From Bacteroidia bacterium (lineage in GTDB: Bacteria > Bacteroidota > Bacteroidia > Bacteroidales > GWF2-35-48): 40,906 bases of DNA. The stretch covers positions 1 to 40,906 of the forward strand of contig JACREX010000256.1 of assembly GCA_016212695.1 (NCBI GenBank), read 5' to 3'. Of this stretch, positions 26,141 through 34,631 are shown piece by piece (position 1 is the first letter of the stretch; every line of letters starts with the position of its first letter). Below the pieces are notes generated by a model. It was not told where the DNA came from. It saw nothing but the letters and a program-made list of their open reading frames with translations, and made no database searches. The position numbers and the translations under genes are program-made.

Positions 26141-26438
26141 AATATTTTTTTATTATAAAATTCTTGTATTTTTGTTGAGAAATATGCAGTAATAATAAAA
26201 CCATCCGTATTGTTGGTTTCTTTATAGACCGCAATCACAAATTTATTATTTCTGTCCTGAAATTTCTTTACTGCTATTTTTGCATCAAAATTTCCTTCAT
26301 ATATTATTTCCGGGGTTTCAATAGTTTCGAGTATTCATAATAATAATCTGCTAAATCAGGATGGCCAATTGTTATATGCTGCCATCTTTCAGTTGTCATC
26401 CGAACAGGAACACCATTTTTTGAAATTGCAATATCCAT
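26122..26438 (-). pseudogene. RelE/PBECR-like nuclease toxin gene with a single-base deletion
   Basis: The gene starts MDIAISKNGVPVRMTTERWQ, continues HITIGHPDLADYYYE, then shifts frame near 26331-26337, where GAATACTC should read GAAATACTC. The second frame continues ILETIETPEIIYEG, NFDAKIAVKKFQDRNNKFVI and ITAYFSTKIQEFYNKKILW. With the base restored the product is 105 residues. The pattern T-x-E-R-W-x-H-I ... HP(D/E)L ... T(I/L)-x-x-P-x-x-I is that of small barnase/RelE-like nuclease toxins paired with DUF2283. Without the base, translation ends after about 43 residues, so it is inactive unless the sequence has an error. Confidence 0.65.
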
Positions 26439-26536
26439 TTAGTTTATATCAAATATTATTATTTAAAAGCTAACGCTTGTATTTTTACAATGTTATTTTC
26501 TGTGTTATGTCATTTTTTTAATGAATAAAAATAATA

Positions 26537-26607
26537 TTAATATACTTCGTCATGAGTGCCAATGTCAATAAACGTTTAAATGAAGCATCCCAAATAAGTT
26601 TAGTCAT
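26537..26607 (-). pseudogene. RelE-type toxin with internal deletion (only both ends remain)
   Basis: The gene begins MTKLIWDASFKR, the usual N-terminus of a Bacteroidota RelE/YafQ-type toxin, then jumps in another frame to IDIGTHDEVY and stop (TAA at 26537-26539), the usual C-terminus (an IGTHDEVY tail is characteristic). About 65 codons of the middle are missing. Its ATG overlaps the antitoxin stop by 8 bp, so the operon structure is preserved. Confidence 0.65.
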
Positions 26608-26815
26608 TTTCTAAATCATTATAAAGGTCGTTAATATTACCCTGTTTTACTCTTCCTTTGTGCGCATTTATTGTTACTTTTTGCGCCGTTTTAAAAATAG
26701 CTTCACGTCTCTCTTCTGCGTAAGATTTTTTGAAAATATCAACGGCTAATTCTTTTTCATCCGGCAATAACGCATTAAAGTTGTCAATAACAATATTAAG
26801 TGTTTCTGTTCTCAT
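26600..26815 (-). CDS. Antitoxin of a RelE-type module, now without functional toxin
   Basis: The product is 71 residues: MRTETLNIVIDNFNALLPDE then KELAVDIFKKSYAEERREAI, ending GNINDLYNDLEND. It is acidic and mostly helical, with an N-terminal part suited to DNA or self-association and a C-terminal tail to wrap the toxin. The downstream overlapping toxin gene has lost its core. An antitoxin retained after toxin loss can still repress related operons or protect against incoming modules; that is inference. Confidence 0.6.
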   Translation of the reverse strand: MRTETLNIVIDNFNALLPDEKELAVDIFKKSYAEERREAIFKTAQKVTINAHKGRVKQGNINDLYNDLEND

Positions 26816-27134
26816 AATGATTTGTTTTTATTCAAACAAGTATTTATTTTTTTAAAAAATTGATTTCAATACAAAAGTAAGCATATTTTCTGAAACAAAC
26901 CCCAAAAAAAGACAAATAGAGTGCATGCTTGAAACTTGGGGCTTGGGACTTGAGGCTTTTAAAGAATGTAATAATTTACCCCACTCACGGTATAAAATAA
27001 TAATGTATATCGGGTATAAAAATTTGTATTTTTAGGGCAACCAAAAGTAAATTTTTAAGTCTATATTTGTTGGGTCAATCCGAAATTTTTAGAGTGTTTT
27101 CTCAAGAATTTTTTACTAATTAATTCTATGGTTT
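26816..27134. other. Intergenic region between antitoxin and metalloprotease genes
   Basis: These 319 bp hold two divergent promoter boxes and no gene: TACTTTTG on the minus strand at 26872-26879 for the antitoxin (57 bp before its start) and TATATTTG on the plus strand at 27062-27069 for the metalloprotease. A simple direct-repeat patch (CTTGAAACTTGGGGCTTGGG near 26929-26948) lies between them. Confidence 0.5.
27062..27069 (+). promoter_or_regulatory. Bacteroidota -7 box of the M43 metalloprotease gene
   Basis: TATATTTG stands 65 bp before the start at 27135. No TTTG at the right -33 spacing is seen. Confidence 0.5.
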
Positions 27135-30100
27135 ATGAGAATAATTTTATTGTTTTTTGTTTTATTATTTGTTTCAATCGAAACTTATTTTGGGCAGGTA
27201 ATTAACAACGCTACCAAAACGCCAAAACGCAAATGCGGCACAATGGAGTATATGGCCCAGCTTGAATCGGCTGATCCGAATATTTCAATCAACCGTCAAA
27301 TGCTCGAAGAATTCACTCAGAACTGGATTGCAAATAATCCTAACTATTCCAGCAGTTCTAAAGCAGTAATTACAGTTCCCGTTGTTGTTCATGTAGTGTA
27401 CAAATTAGCTGCAGAAAATATTACTGATGCAAGAGTACAGGAGCAAATTAATGTTTTAAATACTGATTATGCCGGTTTAAATACACATTCATTACAGGCT
27501 TTTGCAGGGACTCCTTCTTTAAAAGCAAATACTAACCTTCAGTTTTGCCTTGCACAAAGGAAGCCGGATGGTACTGCAACTAACGGTATTGACAGAGTAT
27601 CCACTACTGTAACGTCATTTTCCACAAATGATGCCGTGAAAAAAACCGCTCAGGGTGGGGCTGATGCATGGGATCCCACAAAATATGTAAATATCTGGGT
27701 TTGCAATCTAGGCGGCGGCCTTTGCGGTTATGCCCAGTTTCCATATGCAGCCCAAGGAGGAGGAGTGAACAGTACTTTCGGAGTTGTGATCATGTATAAA
27801 TATTTCGGTGTAACCGGGGCCGTAGCTCCGTATAATCTGGGTGGTACTACTACTCATGAAATTGGCCATTGTTTTAACTTATTTCATATCTGGGGTGATG
27901 ATGGCGGCGCTTGTACCGGAACAGATCAGTGCGCCGATGTTCCAAATCAGGCAAATTATACTTATGGCGCTCATACAGGTGTGTTGACTGATGCCTGCTC
28001 TTCAAGTTCACCCGGAATTATGTATACTAACTTCATGGACTATACTGACGATATCAGCTATGCAAATTTTACGCCTAATCAAACATCAAGAATTCAGGCA
28101 GTATTTGCCGGAGGAGGCCCATTAAATTCCTTAACTACTTCAAATGGCTGCGTGCCTCCCGGTTCTTCTTTGCCAACTGTTACTACAACTGCTGCTTCCG
28201 GTATTGGAAGCACAACCGCAACAAGCGGCGGTAATGTTACTGCTGATGGAGGCGCCACAGTAACTGCCAGAGGCGTATGCTGGGCAACAACGGCAAACCC
28301 TGTAGCTACAGGTAATCACACAACAAATGGAACAGGAACCGGAACTTTTACGAGCAGTTTAACCGGATTAACCCCTGGTACCTTATACCATATCAGGGCA
28401 TATGCAACTAATAGCGCTGGTACGGCATATGGCAGCGATTTGACTTTTACAACTTCAACAGTTGCTGTGCCTGTGGCAAATTTTACTGCAAACAACACTT
28501 TAGTTTGTGCCGGATCAACCGTTCAGTTTACTGATCAGAGTTCAAATACTCCAACTTCATGGGCATGGACATTTACAGGAGGAACTCCGTCTTCAAGTTC
28601 ATTGCAAAACCCATCAGTTGTTTATAATACAGCAGGCACATATACTGTAACATTAATTGCAACTAATTCCGCAGGGTCAAATACAAAAACTCAGACAAAT
28701 TATATAACCGTGGTAAACCAAACTGTCGCAGGATTCACTACGGCCAATACAACTGTCTGTACAGGAACTTCGGTGCAATTTACTGATCAAAGCACTAACA
28801 GCCCTGCTTCATGGAGTTGGACATTTCAGGGCGCCGTGCCATCTACAAGTACTGCTCAGAACCCTACGACAGCTTACTCTGCTCCCGGAACTTACAGGGT
28901 TACATTAATCGCTACAAATGTTTGCGGGTCAAATACAAAAACAATAAACAATTATATTACAGTAATTAATCCTGTTGTTACTAATTTTTCTGCAAATAAT
29001 ACGAATATCTGCTCTGGTTCATCTGTTCAATTCAGCGATTTAACTACAAATACTCCATCATCATGGTCATGGACATTTACGGGAGGTACTCCGTCTTCAA
29101 GCGCCTTGCAAAATCCATCTGTTACATATTCTGCTTTGGGAACCTATAGTGTTACTTTGATCGCATCTAATGGCTGTGGTCCTGTTACAAAAACAATGAC
29201 TAATTATATAACAGTTTCCGTGGCGCCAGTTGCTAGTTTTTCTGCCAGCCCAACATCAGCCTGCGTTGGAAATGCTGTTCAATTTACTGATAACAGTACT
29301 GCTTCTCCTACATCATGGAGCTGGACTTTTACCGGTGGCGCTCCATCTTCGAGTGCACAACAAAATCCATCAGTTACATATTCTGCAAGCGGCACCTATT
29401 CAGCAACACTTATCGCAACTAATGCCTGCGGAAATAATACAAAAACTATTAGTAATATTGTTGTTGTAAACCCTCTCCCTGTAGCTTCTTTTACTGCAAC
29501 CAATACAAGTTCATCTACAGCATGTGATGGATCTGCTACAGCTAATGTTACCGGCGGAACGGCTCCATTTACATATGCTTGGAGCGCTACGGCTAATCAG
29601 CTATTCAGCCCGGGACAAACCGGAAATATTACCAAAAACACAACTACAAATTTTACCTTGAATGTTACCGGTTTGGGAAATATGAATGGAACATCAGTGA
29701 AACTCGATAATATAAAATTAAGTATTACGCATGGTTCTTTAAGTAAGCTAACTAAAATATCTCTGCTTGCACCGGATAATACTGAAGTTATATTATCACA
29801 GGGCGGTTTGTCCGGTATAAATTTAACAAATACAGCATTCTCAATGTCTGGTGCAAATTTGATTACAACAGGCACCGCTCCTTATACCGGAACATATCTG
29901 CCTATTGGTAATTTTAGTTCATATAACAACAATCAAAGCGCTAATGGAGCATGGACACTAAGATTTGTTAATGGAAACCAAAACGGATGCTCTGTAGGCA
30001 GTTGGTCTTTAACATTCACCGTTTCTCAAACAGGGCAAACAGCAGGGAGTTTATGTGCAGGTACTTATACAGTTACAGTTACAAACTCTGCAGGATGCTC

Positions 30101-33100
30101 CGGAACCGGTAATGTTACCATTGTACAGGCAAATAATCTTGCATCAGCAATTTCAGCATCAACTAATGTAACATGTAACGGAGCCTCGACAGGCTCAGCT
30201 ACCGTTACAGCAACCGGAGGCACGGGACCGTATACATATTTGTGGTCGAATGGCGCTACAACAGCTTCGGTTAGTAATCTTGCAGCAGGCGTAAACACAG
30301 TTACTGTGACGGATGCAGTTTTGAGTACATCTGTTTCTTCTGTTACCCTTACTCAGCCATCAGCTATTACTGTTACGCCTTCGAGTACAAATGTTAATTG
30401 TTATGGAGGAAATAATGGTACTATAAATCTTACTGTAGCAGGTGGTGTAGCCCCATATACTTATTTATGGTCCAACAGTGCAACTACATCAAATATATCC
30501 GGATTGGCTGCCGGTTCATATACAGTAACAGTTAAGGATGCTAATAATTGTACAAAAACATCTGTAACAACAATAACTCAACCGGCATCAGCGATTGTTG
30601 CATCAATTTCAACTTACACGAATGTCGCCTGCAATGGCGGAAATAATGGAAGCGCTACTGTATTGGCATCCGGTGGAACTCCCGGTTATACTTATGTATG
30701 GTCAGCAGGAGGAACTTTGGCAACACGCAATAATTTATCTGCGGGAACTTATACTGTTACAACTACAGATATTAAAGGTTGTACTGATACTGCAATTGCA
30801 ATTATTAGCCAGCCGGCAGCTATCAGTATTTCCACTACTGTTACTGATGCTTCATGTGGCAGTTCTAATGGGGCTGCTACATCTGTCGCCACGGGTGGTA
30901 CCGGAAGCTATACTTATACATGGTCAAATGGCGCACTCACCTCTTCAATCAGTAATGTTGCCGCCGGATCATATACTGTTACTGTAACGGATGCAAATAA
31001 TTGCACTGCAACAAAAACTGTTACTATTAACAATATCAGCGGCCCGACAGCAAATATTTCAAACTCTAATGTATCTTGCAACGGAGCTTCGACAGGCTCA
31101 GCTTCCGTTGCTGTTACAGGCGGTACAGCTCCGTATACTTATTTATGGTCATCCGGAGCAGGAACAGGAAGTACTGCATCGAATTTATCTGCCGGTGTTT
31201 ATTTTGTAACCGTTTCAGACAATTCAAATTGTAATGCTGTAGCGCAAATTACCATAACCGAACCTGCTGCGATATCAGGAAATATTACATCTACGCCTGT
31301 TTTATGCAATGGCGCCTCGACAGGCTCAGCTACCATAATAGCAACAGGCGGTACTTCTCCATATACCTATTTATGGACAGGAGGCTTTACGTCTGCAACT
31401 GTAAACAATCTGGCTGCTGGTGCAGTTACTGTAAATATTACTGATGTTAATGGTTGCACAGGCAGTGCAAGTGTTACAATCACCGAACCGTTAATTCTTG
31501 CTCTCGCGGTAAGCACAACAAATGCCACATGCGGAAACTCCGATGGATCTGCAACAGCGAATGCAACCGGAGGCGCAGGTAATTATGGCTACTTGTGGGA
31601 AAATAGTAACACAACTAACACAATCAATAATCTGCCTGAAGGAAGCTATGGCGTTACAGTAACCGATGCTAACGGTTGTTCTTCATCGCAAGTTGCAGTT
31701 GTTGCAAATACAAACGGCCCTTCTTTATCATTAGCCGGAACAAATGTTGCCTGCAATGGAGGAAATGATGGCATTGCCTATACAAATGTTTCAGGCGGCT
31801 CTATCCCATATACTTTTGACTGGTCATCAGGCGGGATGAATGCAAATGAAACAAATCTTACCGCAGGCGTTTATTCCGTTACAGTAACCGATATGTCAGG
31901 ATGTACTGCAACATCTGCAATAACAATTACAGAACCAACAGCTATTATTCTGAATCTGACCGCTACAAATGCTTCATGCGGAAATTCAGATGGTATTGCT
32001 GCAGTAACGGGTACAGGCGGAACAGGGATTTATTCATATAATTGGTCAAACGGTGGAACTGTAAATTCAATCAATAATCTGAGTTCAGGAACTTATTTTG
32101 TAACCGTAACAGATGCTAACGGATGCACTGCAAATAGTTCCATTTATATTCAGGATATCGGAGCGGCTGCTATTTCAATTACAAGTACAAATGTTGATTG
32201 TTTTGGAGACGCTACAGGTACTGCTACTGTAGTAACAACAGGCGGTACGGCTCCATTTGGCTATAATTGGTCAGCCGGCGGAACGGGCTCTGCAGAAATT
32301 AATTTGCAAGCAGGAATTCATTCAGTTACTGTTACAGATTCTAACGGTTGCATTTCTTCAGGCGAGGTTGTAATTACAGAACCTTCACAGATTTTAATAA
32401 ATACAGCAAGTTCAAATATCAGTTGCTATGGTTTTAATAACGGTAGCGCATCAGTTAATGTTATAGGAGGGATTGCCCCTTACACATACTTTTGGTCTGA
32501 TGGATTTACTGATGCAAACAGAAACAACCTGCCTGCCGGAGTTTATACAGTTATTATAACAGACTTCAATAATTGCACCGGCAATGCCTCGGTTACCATT
32601 ACCGAACCTGCTTTAATTACATTAGTTTCTGACATTACCGATGAGATTTGCAGTAGTTCTAACGGTGCAATTTCTGTTTCAGTAAGCGGAGGCGTTGCTC
32701 CATACACATATTTATGGTCTAATGCAGAAACCACATCTTCAATAATTAATCTTTCTGCAGATAGTTATACGCTGACCGTAACAGATAGTAATAATTGCAT
32801 ATTTGCTAAAACATTTGTTGTTAGCTCTGCAAGCACATTGACGTCCTCAATAAACTCAAACAATACTTCATGTTTTGGAACTTGTGACGGAGCTGCAATT
32901 ATAATGGTTTCTAACGGAACAGCGCCTTATGCTTATACTTGGGATTATGATGGCCACCACAGCCAGTTTGCCACAAATCTGTGTTCAGGTAATTATACTG
33001 TTAGCGTAGTTGACGCATCAGGTTGTATAATTGTTGAAAACATAAATATCGGTTCTCCTGCTGCGTTATTTGCAACATCTACTGTTGTGAATGAAAGTGC

Positions 33101-33548
33101 AACCGGAGCAGGGAATGGGTCAATTACATTGGTTGTTACAGGAGGTACTGCGCCTTATTCTTATCAGTGGTCTGCTAACGCAGGAGCACAAACCGGTTCA
33201 GCTGCCAGCAATCTTTCTGCAGGTGTCTATACGGTTACTATTACTGATTTCAATAATTGCAGCATTATAATTACTGAAACTGTAGATGTGAATGTATCAG
33301 TTACTTCAATTAATTCCGGTACTTATTCAATCTCTCCAAATCCTACAGTTGGACATTTAACGATAGATGTAAAAGGATTAACAATTTTTAAGATTGAGAT
33401 ATCGGATATATTTGGCAGGGTTATTATAAATTCTGAGAAGTTTGATAATACTGCCATGTTTGACCTTAGTGAGTTTAAATCAGGAATGTACTTTGTTAAA
33501 GTTTATACTAATAACACCAGATACGTTCATAAAATTCTTGTGAAATAA
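27135..33548 (+). CDS. Giant secreted M43 metalloprotease with FN3, PKD, P-domain, SprB repeats and T9SS sorting domain
   Basis: The product is 2137 residues. Signal peptide 1-21. The M43 (pappalysin/cytophagalysin-like) protease domain spans about 80-335, with zinc site HEIGHCFNLFHIWG (His241, Glu242, His245, His251) and Met-turn NFMDYTDD (Met301). An FN3-like module follows (about 345-441), then four PKD domains (about 445, 533, 616 and 700 onward, each with SW(A/S)WTF). From about 784 a SprB repeat starts and is interrupted by a P/proprotein-convertase-type domain (about 825-965; SPGQTGNI ... SIT-x-x-LSKLTKISLLAPDNTEVIL ... WTLRFVNGNQNG). Fourteen further SprB repeats (pattern CxG...GxxxGGxxPYTYLWSNG...TVTD) run to about 2055, then a T9SS type A domain (SISPNPTVGHLTIDV ... 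VHKILVK). It should be exported by T9SS and anchored or released at the surface as an adhesive protease. Confidence 0.93.
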   Translation: MRIILLFFVLLFVSIETYFGQVINNATKTPKRKCGTMEYMAQLESADPNISINRQMLEEFTQNWIANNPNYSSSSKAVITVPVVVHVVYKLAAENITDARVQEQINVLNTDYAGLNTHSLQAFAGTPSLKANTNLQFCLAQRKPDGTATNGIDRVSTTVTSFSTNDAVKKTAQGGADAWDPTKYVNIWVCNLGGGLCGYAQFPYAAQGGGVNSTFGVVIMYKYFGVTGAVAPYNLGGTTTHEIGHCFNLFHIWGDDGGACTGTDQCADVPNQANYTYGAHTGVLTDACSSSSPGIMYTNFMDYTDDISYANFTPNQTSRIQAVFAGGGPLNSLTTSNGCVPPGSSLPTVTTTAASGIGSTTATSGGNVTADGGATVTARGVCWATTANPVATGNHTTNGTGTGTFTSSLTGLTPGTLYHIRAYATNSAGTAYGSDLTFTTSTVAVPVANFTANNTLVCAGSTVQFTDQSSNTPTSWAWTFTGGTPSSSSLQNPSVVYNTAGTYTVTLIATNSAGSNTKTQTNYITVVNQTVAGFTTANTTVCTGTSVQFTDQSTNSPASWSWTFQGAVPSTSTAQNPTTAYSAPGTYRVTLIATNVCGSNTKTINNYITVINPVVTNFSANNTNICSGSSVQFSDLTTNTPSSWSWTFTGGTPSSSALQNPSVTYSALGTYSVTLIASNGCGPVTKTMTNYITVSVAPVASFSASPTSACVGNAVQFTDNSTASPTSWSWTFTGGAPSSSAQQNPSVTYSASGTYSATLIATNACGNNTKTISNIVVVNPLPVASFTATNTSSSTACDGSATANVTGGTAPFTYAWSATANQLFSPGQTGNITKNTTTNFTLNVTGLGNMNGTSVKLDNIKLSITHGSLSKLTKISLLAPDNTEVILSQGGLSGINLTNTAFSMSGANLITTGTAPYTGTYLPIGNFSSYNNNQSANGAWTLRFVNGNQNGCSVGSWSLTFTVSQTGQTAGSLCAGTYTVTVTNSAGCSGTGNVTIVQANNLASAISASTNVTCNGASTGSATVTATGGTGPYTYLWSNGATTASVSNLAAGVNTVTVTDAVLSTSVSSVTLTQPSAITVTPSSTNVNCYGGNNGTINLTVAGGVAPYTYLWSNSATTSNISGLAAGSYTVTVKDANNCTKTSVTTITQPASAIVASISTYTNVACNGGNNGSATVLASGGTPGYTYVWSAGGTLATRNNLSAGTYTVTTTDIKGCTDTAIAIISQPAAISISTTVTDASCGSSNGAATSVATGGTGSYTYTWSNGALTSSISNVAAGSYTVTVTDANNCTATKTVTINNISGPTANISNSNVSCNGASTGSASVAVTGGTAPYTYLWSSGAGTGSTASNLSAGVYFVTVSDNSNCNAVAQITITEPAAISGNITSTPVLCNGASTGSATIIATGGTSPYTYLWTGGFTSATVNNLAAGAVTVNITDVNGCTGSASVTITEPLILALAVSTTNATCGNSDGSATANATGGAGNYGYLWENSNTTNTINNLPEGSYGVTVTDANGCSSSQVAVVANTNGPSLSLAGTNVACNGGNDGIAYTNVSGGSIPYTFDWSSGGMNANETNLTAGVYSVTVTDMSGCTATSAITITEPTAIILNLTATNASCGNSDGIAAVTGTGGTGIYSYNWSNGGTVNSINNLSSGTYFVTVTDANGCTANSSIYIQDIGAAAISITSTNVDCFGDATGTATVVTTGGTAPFGYNWSAGGTGSAEINLQAGIHSVTVTDSNGCISSGEVVITEPSQILINTASSNISCYGFNNGSASVNVIGGIAPYTYFWSDGFTDANRNNLPAGVYTVIITDFNNCTGNASVTITEPALITLVSDITDEICSSSNGAISVSVSGGVAPYTYLWSNAETTSSIINLSADSYTLTVTDSNNCIFAKTFVVSSASTLTSSINSNNTSCFGTCDGAAIIMVSNGTAPYAYTWDYDGHHSQFATNLCSGNYTVSVVDASGCIIVENINIGSPAALFATSTVVNESATGAGNGSITLVVTGGTAPYSYQWSANAGAQTGSAASNLSAGVYTVTITDFNNCSIIITETVDVNVSVTSINSGTYSISPNPTVGHLTIDVKGLTIFKIEISDIFGRVIINSEKFDNTAMFDLSEFKSGMYFVKVYTNNTRYVHKILVK

Positions 33549-33550
33549 AA

Positions 33551-33583
33551 AAACCGCCCGTAGTTTTTACGGGCGGTTTTCTT
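33551..33583 (+). terminator. Rho-independent terminator after the metalloprotease gene
   Basis: The stem CCGCCCGTA/TACGGGCGG (33554-33562 with 33568-33576) is extended by A/T pairs and followed by TTTTCTTTTT. It starts within 6 bp of the stop codon. With A-runs on the left side it may also stop ssb transcripts coming the other way. Confidence 0.92.
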
Positions 33584-33603
33584 TTTACAAATACGCTTCA
33601 AGT

Positions 33604-33975
33604 TTATTCCTGAGCCACGGGCTGCCGTTCTTCGGCAATAACAGCCTCAAAACTGTATGCATGAACTTCGGTTGCATACCGCTTGTTCCCGTTGCTGTCC
33701 GTATAAGACCGGTTAACTAACTTACCGGAAAGATTGATACGCGAACCCTTTTTGATAGTAGCTACTGCCTGATCGGCTAATTTGTTCCACATCACTATTT
33801 TGTGCCATGTGGTATCCTTAACCCATTCACCGCTGCGATTTTTATAATTCTCCGTCGTAGCGAGGGTGAAGTGTGCAACCTTTACGCCTTCTTTTGTTGT
33901 ATTTATTTCAGGATTAATTCCTGCAAATCCGTTCAACTCAACTCTGTTTACCATTTTGTTTTCTGACTTTTCCAT
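33604..33975 (-). CDS. ssb: Single-stranded DNA-binding protein, copy 1
   Basis: The product is 123 residues from MEKSENKMVNRVELNGF; an upstream Met at 34005 gives 10 extra residues with no conservation to the neighbour. It is a single OB fold (VNRVELNGFAGINPE, VAHFTLATTENYKNRSGEW, DTTWHKIVMWNKLADQA, SRINLSGKLVNRSY). It ends EERQPVAQE with no acidic DDDIPF-type tail, so it lacks the usual hub for recruiting replication and repair proteins. It follows a paralogous ssb with a short gap. Confidence 0.88.
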   Translation of the reverse strand: MEKSENKMVNRVELNGFAGINPEINTTKEGVKVAHFTLATTENYKNRSGEWVKDTTWHKIVMWNKLADQAVATIKKGSRINLSGKLVNRSYTDSNGNKRYATEVHAYSFEAVIAEERQPVAQE

Positions 33976-34021
33976 TTTACTTAATTTTAAAAAATTTATA
34001 TTCATTTATTTTCACTTGCTG

Positions 34022-34390
34022 TTATGCTACGATTTTCAGTTTCGGTTCATTGATGATGGTCTCAAAACTGTTTCCAAAAATCTCTGTGGTAAATCTTTTT
34101 TCACCCGATTTATCAATATAGGTGCGATTCACGATCTTTCCCGTGAGATTAATGTGCGAGCCTTTTTTTATCAGCGTCTGCGCCTGGTCGGCAAGTTTAT
34201 TCCACAGCACGATTTTATGCCAGGTGGTGTCTTTCGTCCATTCGCCGTCGCGATTCTTGTAATTTCTGGTTGTTGCCAGCGTGAAACGCGCAATCTTTAC
34301 GCCTTCGTTCAGTGTTACCACTTCAGGATTGATTCCTGCAAATCCGTTTAACTCAACCCTGTTTACCATTTTGTTTACTAACTTTTCCAT
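34022..34390 (-). CDS. ssb: Single-stranded DNA-binding protein, copy 2 (tandem paralogue)
   Basis: The product is 122 residues starting MEKLVNKMVNRVELNGFAGI, closely similar to the next gene (same order of motifs: ARFTLATTRNYKNRDGEW, TTWHKIVLWNKLADQA, SHINLTGKIVNRTY). It ends FETIINEPKLKIVA, also without an acidic interaction tail. The gene is first in the pair, with a -7 box at 34459-34466. Tail-less tandem SSBs are more likely accessory (phage-, plasmid- or transformation-related) than the chromosomal replication SSB. Confidence 0.88.
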   Translation of the reverse strand: MEKLVNKMVNRVELNGFAGINPEVVTLNEGVKIARFTLATTRNYKNRDGEWTKDTTWHKIVLWNKLADQAQTLIKKGSHINLTGKIVNRTYIDKSGEKRFTTEIFGNSFETIINEPKLKIVA

Positions 34391-34458
34391 TTGTAATAAT
34401 TTTTAAAAATTTAACTTAATTTATTTTTCTAAAATCCGTTTTGTGAATTTTGATGATG

Positions 34459-34466
34459 CAAAAATA
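34459..34466 (-). promoter_or_regulatory. Bacteroidota -7 box of the tandem ssb genes
   Basis: The minus strand reads TATTTTTG 69 bp before the start at 34390. Further upstream two copies of CGGATAAAT (around 34508 and 34539) about 31 bp apart may be regulator sites. Confidence 0.4.
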
Positions 34467-34631
34467 GGGTGGGTCAAAAATCTGATTCGGTTGAAAAATA
34501 ACTGTATACGGATAAATTCATTTGTAATTAATTGTAACCGGATAAATATCTGAATATTAATAAAATAAAAACCAAAATTATTTTATGTTTTTTCTTAAAT
34601 TCTTTTGTTCAGATGATTAAGTAAGAAAATT

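Noticed and set aside
28316-32734. Several antisense frames rich in Val and Pro within the metalloprotease gene
   Set aside because: They are complements of Thr/Gly/Asn-rich repeats and have no independent signals.
30177-33290. Regularly spaced repeats that could suggest a CRISPR array or satellite
   Set aside because: They are coding SprB repeats about 75 codons apart in one open frame with diverged sequence; spacing and open frame exclude CRISPR.
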